Positions 6,043 to 10,341 of a DNA stretch of 10,341 nucleotides are shown piece by piece. Numbering within the stretch: position 1 is the stretch's first letter; the number at the start of each line of letters is the position of its first letter. The DNA is from WQUF01 sp031549525 (GTDB lineage Bacteria; Bacillota; Clostridia; Clostridiales; Clostridiaceae), in NCBI GenBank assembly GCA_031549525.1, contig JAVBPQ010000142.1, positions 1-10,341 of the forward strand, written 5' to 3'. Position numbers and translations under genes: made by a program. The notes below the pieces were generated by a model, which saw only the letters and a list, made by a program, of their open reading frames with translations, did not search any database and had not been told where the DNA came from.

Positions 6043-8124
6043 TTAAACCTCCTCTATTTTTTCAAAATTTATTGGAGTAGTCTTATATGATGGTTCTTTT
6101 GAATATGGATCGTATAAAGATGGTGTCAATGTATTGCATTCTATATAATGAATTGGAGCATATATTTCGTCATATTTTATATTCGCTGTGATCTTAACAG
6201 TAAAATCTGCACTCTGGCCATTTATTGAGGATATCTTTATCTTCTGGTTTTCCTCTATTCCTTTTTCTTTTGCAAGATTATCATTCATTAAGACATAGGC
6301 TTTTTTAATGGAAACATCCTCTACAAACTGAATTTCCCTCGTTCTAGTTTGAGTATGCCATTGCCCTACGCTTCCTCTTCCTGTGTTTAAAATATAAGGA
6401 AATTTCTCTGTAGTCTTTAAAGGATTTTCCATAGGCTTTTCAAACATAAACTTAGCTTTTCCAGTTTGCGTATAGTATTTTCCATCCTCAAAAAGACGCC
6501 TTTCATCTTCCTTTAATTCATCTCCTACTTTAAAAGGCCATTGAATACCATGAGAATTTTCTAAAGCTTCATACTCAACACCTGTAAAATCTCCTGGCAT
6601 TCCCTTTGAACACTTCTTCATAAGTTCAAAAGCATCCTTAGGAGTCTTCCAATTGTCAAGGAGATTTCCCATGCCTAAAGCTTTTCCTATACCTAAAATA
6701 ACCTCATAATCATCCCTCTCGTCTTTCTCCTTAGGAAGACAAGGGCGCATAGCTGAAATTCTTCTCTCTAAATTTATATATGTCCCTTCCTTTTTAATCC
6801 CTGAAACCACTGGAAGATATACATCGCAATCTGATGAAGAATCTGTATCACCATATATATCTTGAACTACAAAGAATTCTAATTTATCCATGGCTTTTTC
6901 AAAGGTTTTATTATTCGTCCAAGAATGACGAGGGTTTGTGCACAATATCCACAATGCTTTTATCTCTCCTGCATTTATCTTTTCAATTATAGCGTTATAT
7001 GGTATTGTAGGCTTCATGGCTAAGACACTGTCTTCAACTCCTAAGGCTTCAGAAACTGCTCGCCTTCTCTTTTCATTGTCAAAGTCTCCTCCTCCAAATA
7101 GCCCTGCAGTGTTGCTATATAATCTTGATGCCATGGCATTGCATTGACCTGTTATAGAGTTTGCACCTGTACCTTTTTTTCCAATATTTCCTGTCATAAG
7201 AGCTAAATTTATTATAGATTGAGCTGTTCTAACTGCTTCATATCCTTGATTTACTCCCATAGTCCACCAGAAAGATACTCTCTTTCCATTGTGAATTAAA
7301 TCTACAATCTCTAAAATCTGATCCTTTGAAAGACCTGTCTTATCTACTCCTAAATCAAGGGTATAATCCTTTAAAAATTCCTTAAACTCATCAAACCTCT
7401 CAGTGTGATCTTCTATATATTTTTGATATATAAAACCCTTTTCAATCAATAAATTAGCTATAGTGTAAAACAGATATATATCTGATTTTCCTAAAATACC
7501 ATACCAATAATCTGCATTTTCTGCAGTTTCTGACCTCCTTGGATCTATGACTATCACCTTTTTATCAGGATTCTTTTTAACCCTATCCCATAAGATTGGA
7601 TGAGTTACAACTGGATTTGCTCCTATAAAAAATATGGTGTCAGAGAGTTCTAAATCCTTTAATGTATATGGAGGTGCATCAAAACCAAAACTCTGTTTAT
7701 GAGCAACCACTGATGTAGCCATACATAACCTTGTATTTCCATCTACATTTGTCTTCATATAATTTCTAAAAACATGGCCTAAAAGTGCAAACTCTTCTAA
7801 TGTAAGCTGCCCTGTGCTTATTGCTGCAATGCTCTCTTTACCATACTTCTCTTTAAAATCCAAAAATTTCCTTGCTACATATTCATAAGCATCATCCCAG
7901 GACATCGTCTCAAAATAGCCATCTTCTTTTTTAACTCTAGGAAGCTTTGGACCTGTTACTGCAGTTTGCTGCTTATCTAGTGAAAAACCCTTTATACATG
8001 CAAATCCATCATTTACTGGATAACCCTTCGTAGGAACAACCTTTACGATTTTATTATTTTCAATATAAAAATCTAAGTTACAGTCAATTGCACAAAAGTT
8101 ACAAGTTGATTGAACTTTTTTCAT
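6043..8124 (-). CDS. narA: Cytoplasmic molybdopterin oxidoreductase, nitrate reductase type catalytic subunit
   Basis: The protein is 693 aa. The N-terminal [4Fe-4S] motif is C8-x2-C11-x3-C15-x27-C43, followed by K45, the lysine thought to carry electrons from cluster to pterin. The predicted molybdenum ligand is C134 in TRLCMATS (131-138), encoded by TGT, not selenocysteine. RLCM/RHCM at this place is the mark of NasA/NapA/NarB nitrate reductases, whereas formate dehydrogenases have a CH or UH pair. Other pterin-contact regions visible are GANPVVTHP (168-176), the TGRGSVGQWHT stretch (581-591) and the C-terminal NTLTPSLYDPYS (664-675), which resembles the nitrate-reductase C-terminus. There is no twin-arginine signal, so it acts in the cytoplasm. 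The start ATG follows AGAGGATGAG. It leads the operon, behind a leader of about 92 nt. Nitrate is the best-supported substrate; another oxyanion cannot be excluded. Confidence 0.87.
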   Translation of the reverse strand: MKKVQSTCNFCAIDCNLDFYIENNKIVKVVPTKGYPVNDGFACIKGFSLDKQQTAVTGPKLPRVKKEDGYFETMSWDDAYEYVARKFLDFKEKYGKESIAAISTGQLTLEEFALLGHVFRNYMKTNVDGNTRLCMATSVVAHKQSFGFDAPPYTLKDLELSDTIFFIGANPVVTHPILWDRVKKNPDKKVIVIDPRRSETAENADYWYGILGKSDIYLFYTIANLLIEKGFIYQKYIEDHTERFDEFKEFLKDYTLDLGVDKTGLSKDQILEIVDLIHNGKRVSFWWTMGVNQGYEAVRTAQSIINLALMTGNIGKKGTGANSITGQCNAMASRLYSNTAGLFGGGDFDNEKRRRAVSEALGVEDSVLAMKPTIPYNAIIEKINAGEIKALWILCTNPRHSWTNNKTFEKAMDKLEFFVVQDIYGDTDSSSDCDVYLPVVSGIKKEGTYINLERRISAMRPCLPKEKDERDDYEVILGIGKALGMGNLLDNWKTPKDAFELMKKCSKGMPGDFTGVEYEALENSHGIQWPFKVGDELKEDERRLFEDGKYYTQTGKAKFMFEKPMENPLKTTEKFPYILNTGRGSVGQWHTQTRTREIQFVEDVSIKKAYVLMNDNLAKEKGIEENQKIKISSINGQSADFTVKITANIKYDEIYAPIHYIECNTLTPSLYDPYSKEPSYKTTPINFEKIEEV

Positions 8125-8216
8125 ATAAACTCATCCTCTCTTAGGAAATTTATTCTATATAAAACATTTACATCAGCAGGATGTTAATTTTGATAATTAT
8201 TTAACAATAGATTCTT
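8125..8216 (-). promoter_or_regulatory. 5' leader of the nar-asr operon
   Basis: The predicted leader is about 92 nt. It has a small hairpin, ACATC-CTGCT-GATGT (minus strand, 8184-8170). Close to the start codon, UCCU-AAGAG-AGGA could pair part of the Shine-Dalgarno with only four base pairs. Neither is strong, and I recognise no molybdenum-cofactor riboswitch or ANTAR antiterminator pair here. The transcript start is inferred from the -10 box. Confidence 0.35.
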
Positions 8217-8217
8217 T

Positions 8218-8228
8218 ATTATATTATA
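8218..8228 (-). promoter_or_regulatory. Promoter -10 elements of the nar-asr operon
   Basis: Two perfect TATAAT boxes overlap on the minus strand, at 8228-8223 and 8223-8218. Using the upstream one, transcription would start at an A at 8216. At 17 bp upstream the -35 position reads CAGTGA, a very poor match to TTGACA, so the promoter probably depends on an activator. Such a site lies at 8250-8265. Confidence 0.65.
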
Positions 8229-8249
8229 AAGTAATTCTAAAAAAATCAC

Positions 8250-8265
8250 TGTGATTTTAATCACG
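8250..8265. promoter_or_regulatory. CRP/FNR-family operator upstream of narA
   Basis: The plus-strand sequence TGTGA-TTTTAA-TCACG is one base off the classic TGTGA-N6-TCACA palindrome bound by CRP/FNR-family regulators. Its centre (8257.5) is 41.5 bp upstream of the predicted start at 8216, the class II activator position, and it replaces the missing -35 box. A third half-site, AATCAC (8244-8249), lies just next to it, giving a second overlapping palindrome AATCAC-T-GTGATT. Which regulator binds is not shown; clostridial CRP/FNR-family proteins responding to nitrate, nitric oxide or redox are candidates. No regulator gene is in this window. Confidence 0.6.
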
Positions 8266-8392
8266 ATGTTTTAAAATTAGTGAAATATTTTAAGATTGAT
8301 TAGGAAAAACGAAGCTTAAGATAAAGATACAAATGATATAAAGAAAAACATTATATTTTAATATAAATTTTTTTAAAATTATTTGTAAATAT

Positions 8393-8408
8393 TGTAACGA
8401 AAATCACT
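8393..8408. promoter_or_regulatory. Weak second CRP/FNR-like site
   Basis: TGTAA-CGAAAA-TCACT has the same TGTNA-N6-TCAC layout as the site at 8250-8265, with one mismatch in each half. It is centred about 143 bp further upstream. In A+T-rich DNA this could be chance. Confidence 0.2.
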
Positions 8409-8436
8409 TTAACTAAGTATTTATTAATGAGAAGCT

Positions 8437-8561
8437 TAGGGTATTCTAAATTTATGATGGAAAATATTTACTACTTTTAAAAAATCCTTTATTATAACTT
8501 GCTTTAGACATAACTTTATAAACCACATATTTTTAGAAATACCCTATTTAAAAATACCCAA
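8437..8561. repeat. Three copies of a 15-bp repeat, two in tandem and one inverted
   Basis: On the minus strand, TTGGGTATTTTTAAA (8561-8547) is followed directly by TAGGGTATTTCTAAA (8546-8532). On the plus strand, TAGGGTATTCTAAA (8437-8450) is the same unit lacking one T. The tandem pair differ at 2 of 15 bases, and the inverted copy is 81 bp away from them. No target-site duplication or gene is visible. It may be a regulator binding array, a long-range stem or an element remnant. Confidence 0.5.
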
Positions 8562-8566
8562 TTGGT

Positions 8567-8595
8567 GGATACCTATCAGAAGGTATCCAATTTTT
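8567..8595. terminator. Hairpin ending the sugar operon, possibly bidirectional
   Basis: GGATACCT (8567-8574) and AGGTATCC (8581-8588) form a perfect 8-bp stem with a six-base loop, starting about 14 bp after the stop codon of the isomerase/epimerase gene. On the plus strand five T follow almost at once (8591-8595). On the minus strand, where the gene is, the T run comes only about 11 bases after the stem. It therefore looks stronger for plus-strand transcripts. Its place still suggests it ends the sugar operon or protects its 3' end. Confidence 0.55.
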
Positions 8596-8602
8596 ATGTA
8601 AA

Positions 8603-9595
8603 TTAATTTTTAATTGAAGCATCAAAGGAAATATCAGAAGGTGCAAAGTTAATTTTCTTAACAAATTCTAAGGATTCCTTAGCGCCATAAAACCTTTCTA
8701 TTCCATTATCTTCCCACTCCACAGAGAGAGGACCATTATAGCCTATAGCATTTAATTCTCTTATTATCTCTTCAAAATTCACATGTCCATGTCCTAATGA
8801 GCGGAAATTCCAAGCACGGCGCAAATCTCCAAATTCTAAGTGTGAACCTAAAACTCCAGCACGACCATCATAATGAACAGCTACATCTTTCATATGAACA
8901 TGAAATATCCTATCACCAAAGTCTCTAATAAATAAAGCAGGATCAATGCCTTGCCACAATAAATGACTTGGGTCAAAGTTAAACCCTAAAGCTTTATGAT
9001 AATTAAATTTTTCCAAGAGCTTCTTTGCAGTATAATAATCAAAAGCGATTTCCGTTGGATGTACCTCTAAGGCAAATTTAACACCAAGCTTAAGATATTC
9101 ATCTAAAATAGGTGTAAACTCCCTTACTATAATATCAAAGCCTTCTTCTATCATCTTACCAGTGGTTTGCGGATAGGAATACCAAAATTTCCAAATAGGT
9201 GAACCCATAAAGCTTGTAGATACATAGCATCCAAAATTTTTACAAGCTTTAGCACTTTTAATCATCATATCTTTTGCCCATTCTTTAATCTCTTTTGGCT
9301 TTCCATGAAGATTTTTGGGCAAAAAATTATTTAACCTCTCATCATAGGCATAGGCATCACCTATACATTGACCAATCAAATGGGTACTTAGTGCAAAAAC
9401 TTTAAGATTATTTTTCTTTAAAATATCAAGCCTTTCATTTACATATGTATCATCATCTGCAGCCTTTTCAATATCAACGTGCCCTCCCCAACAAGCAAGT
9501 TCAAGTCCATCATATCCCATTTTAGAAACATCTTCACAAAGCTTATCAAGCTCAATATCAGTCCATTGCCCAGAACATAAAGTTATAGGTCGCAT
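8603..9595 (-). CDS. Sugar phosphate isomerase/epimerase family protein (IolE-like TIM barrel)
   Basis: This 330-aa protein has the xylose-isomerase-like TIM-barrel layout of the AP-endonuclease-2 family, which includes inosose dehydratase IolE and keto-sugar epimerases. Likely divalent-metal ligands sit at the expected strand ends: E177 (ALEVHP), D208 and H211 (FDPSH), the HVHMKD stretch (232-237) and E293 (SVEWED). The start is ATG at 9595, preceded by GGAGAGG with eight-base spacing. A GTG at 9604 lies within that Shine-Dalgarno and is unlikely. It follows the oxidoreductase gene by 37 bp, and the pairing of a Gfo/Idh/MocA dehydrogenase with this family is common in inositol and unusual-sugar catabolism. 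The substrate cannot be named. It is slightly longer than IolE (about 300), so it may belong to a distinct subgroup. Confidence 0.8.
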   Translation of the reverse strand: MRPITLCSGQWTDIELDKLCEDVSKMGYDGLELACWGGHVDIEKAADDDTYVNERLDILKKNNLKVFALSTHLIGQCIGDAYAYDERLNNFLPKNLHGKPKEIKEWAKDMMIKSAKACKNFGCYVSTSFMGSPIWKFWYSYPQTTGKMIEEGFDIIVREFTPILDEYLKLGVKFALEVHPTEIAFDYYTAKKLLEKFNYHKALGFNFDPSHLLWQGIDPALFIRDFGDRIFHVHMKDVAVHYDGRAGVLGSHLEFGDLRRAWNFRSLGHGHVNFEEIIRELNAIGYNGPLSVEWEDNGIERFYGAKESLEFVKKINFAPSDISFDASIKN

Positions 9596-9632
9596 AAAAA
9601 ACACCTCTCCATAATAAATTTATCTAAAAACT

Positions 9633-10341
9633 CTATATTTTAACCCATTTTCCTGTCTTTGCGCTTTCTAATATTTTATCTATAAGTAACATCCCCCTAA
9701 GCCCATCATTAAAATCCGCAAAATCCTTTGGGCTATTTTTGCAAGCGATATGATTATAAAATTGACCAAAGCAATATTTAAATGTATCAGGAAATCCTTC
9801 AGCATGTCCACCTGGATAACCTGTGATACTTCTAACATTTTTGTGAATTAAAGAAGGGTCCTTTGTAATAACTTCATTATATCTATCTCTATGTCCAAAA
9901 ATCAAATCATTGAGGTTATTCTCTGAATCCCATTCAAAAGAGGATTTTGTGCCGCTTATAAATATTGAAATTTTATTTTTTTTGCCCCCAAAAACCTGAG
10001 ATATAAACATATTTCCAATTGCTCCATTGTTAAAGCGAAGCATAACCATAGCCATATCCTCTGTATCTATACGAATATCTTCATATCCTTCATCGCTTTG
10101 CTCATTTGAAAAAGTTTTAATGACTTTGCTCTTAGATTTTTTTCGAGTCTTATAATAAGTAGAAAACTCTGCAAATACTTCTTCTGCTTTAAGCCCTGTT
10201 GTATTTTCAACAGTATCAAGCCAGTGAGATCCGATGTCAGCAACAACACGAGTTTGACCAGATTCTTTAGAGATAAGCCTCCAAGAATAATCTGTCTCAT
10301 ATAGAAGCCAGTCTTGAACATACCCTCCATGGACAGACATT
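9633..10341 (-). CDS. Gfo/Idh/MocA family oxidoreductase, C-terminal part (5' end outside window)
   Basis: About 235 residues are present from a family whose members are usually 340-390 aa. The N-terminal NAD(P)-binding Rossmann domain and its lysine motif are missing because the window ends. What remains is the substrate-binding alpha/beta domain, starting with the 'HGGYVQDWLLYETDYSWR' segment. The family's acid-histidine motif ADIGSHW (D35 and H39 of the visible part) supplies substrate and catalytic contacts, and the YPGGHAEGFPDTFK stretch is typical of sugar-acting members. The Met at 10340 looks internal, not a start, because this segment is mid-protein in relatives. It probably oxidises a sugar or cyclitol hydroxyl to a ketone for the next gene product to process. 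The exact substrate is unknown. Confidence 0.85.
   Translation of the reverse strand, partial: MSVHGGYVQDWLLYETDYSWRLISKESGQTRVVADIGSHWLDTVENTTGLKAEEVFAEFSTYYKTRKKSKSKVIKTFSNEQSDEGYEDIRIDTEDMAMVMLRFNNGAIGNMFISQVFGGKKNKISIFISGTKSSFEWDSENNLNDLIFGHRDRYNEVITKDPSLIHKNVRSITGYPGGHAEGFPDTFKYCFGQFYNHIACKNSPKDFADFNDGLRGMLLIDKILESAKTGKWVKI

Larger units (their letters stand above)
8229..8566. other. Upstream part of the 478-bp intergenic region without a gene
   Basis: Apart from the CRP/FNR-like sites and the 15-bp repeats described separately, this is very A+T-rich DNA with stop codons in all frames. Two AAGCTTA palindromes occur, near 8312 and 8432. No tRNA, rRNA, riboswitch or convincing small open frame was found. 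Confidence 0.6.

Noticed and set aside
6043..8124. Formate dehydrogenase as the identity of the molybdopterin enzyme
   Set aside because: The active-site region is RLCM with a TGT cysteine, as in Nas/Nap nitrate reductases. Formate dehydrogenases have a Cys-His or Sec-His pair there. No TGA codon is present in the frame.
8170..8184. Leader hairpin as an ANTAR/NasR antiterminator target or molybdenum-cofactor riboswitch
   Set aside because: There is only one 5-bp stem with a five-base CTGCT loop and no paired second hairpin with the A1/G4 hexaloop pattern. The leader also lacks the large multi-stem structure of the cofactor riboswitch, and no terminator stem precedes narA.
8427..8480. A short plus-strand frame of 17 codons between the operons
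   Set aside because: There is no ribosome binding site, the peptide has no recognisable features, and the frame overlaps the repeat copy at 8437-8450.
1..10341. CRISPR array, tRNA, rRNA, insertion sequence or transposase
   Set aside because: Reading both strands, I saw no regularly spaced repeats, no cloverleaf with a CCA-type end, no rRNA-like segments and no transposase motifs.

Overview
The window is low-GC, anaerobe-type Firmicutes DNA, most like Clostridium. The evidence is A+T-rich codons, strong GGAGG-type ribosome binding sites, tightly packed genes and iron-sulfur-rich oxygen-sensitive enzymes. Species cannot be told from the sequence. Every gene I can support lies on the minus strand, so transcription runs from high to low coordinates.

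Region 1 (10341-8603) is the end of a carbohydrate or polyol operon. It holds the C-terminal two-thirds of a Gfo/Idh/MocA NAD(P)-dependent sugar oxidoreductase, then a sugar phosphate isomerase/epimerase (IolE-like TIM barrel), then a hairpin that probably ends the transcript.

Region 2 (8602-8125) is a 478-bp intergenic stretch without a convincing gene. It holds three copies of a 15-bp repeat, a good sigma-A -10 element with almost no -35, and a near-perfect CRP/FNR-type palindrome (TGTGA-N6-TCACG). The palindrome is centred 41.5 bp upstream of the predicted start, the classic class II activator position.

Region 3 (8124-246) is one eight-gene operon. It encodes a cytoplasmic molybdopterin nitrate-reductase-type catalytic subunit (narA), a 16-cysteine ferredoxin-like subunit, an FAD/NAD(P)H oxidoreductase, a TDT-family (TehA/SLAC1/Ssu1 type) membrane channel, a short CbiX/SirB chelatase and AsrA-AsrB-AsrC. 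Spacings are from -4 to +28 bp, and a strong 15-bp-stem terminator follows asrC. The simplest reading is a self-contained anion-reduction module. NarA with its two partners reduces nitrate to nitrite. The chelatase finishes siroheme. The siroheme enzyme AsrC, fed by AsrA and AsrB, takes the six-electron step, either sulfite to sulfide (its named activity) or, as the context suggests, nitrite to ammonium. The TDT protein moves the anion across the membrane.

Region 4 (about 113-1) is the promoter, ribosome binding site and first 15 codons of another minus-strand gene, probably a small helix-turn-helix protein. An inverted repeat flanks its -35 box, and its codons are richer in G+C than those of its neighbours.
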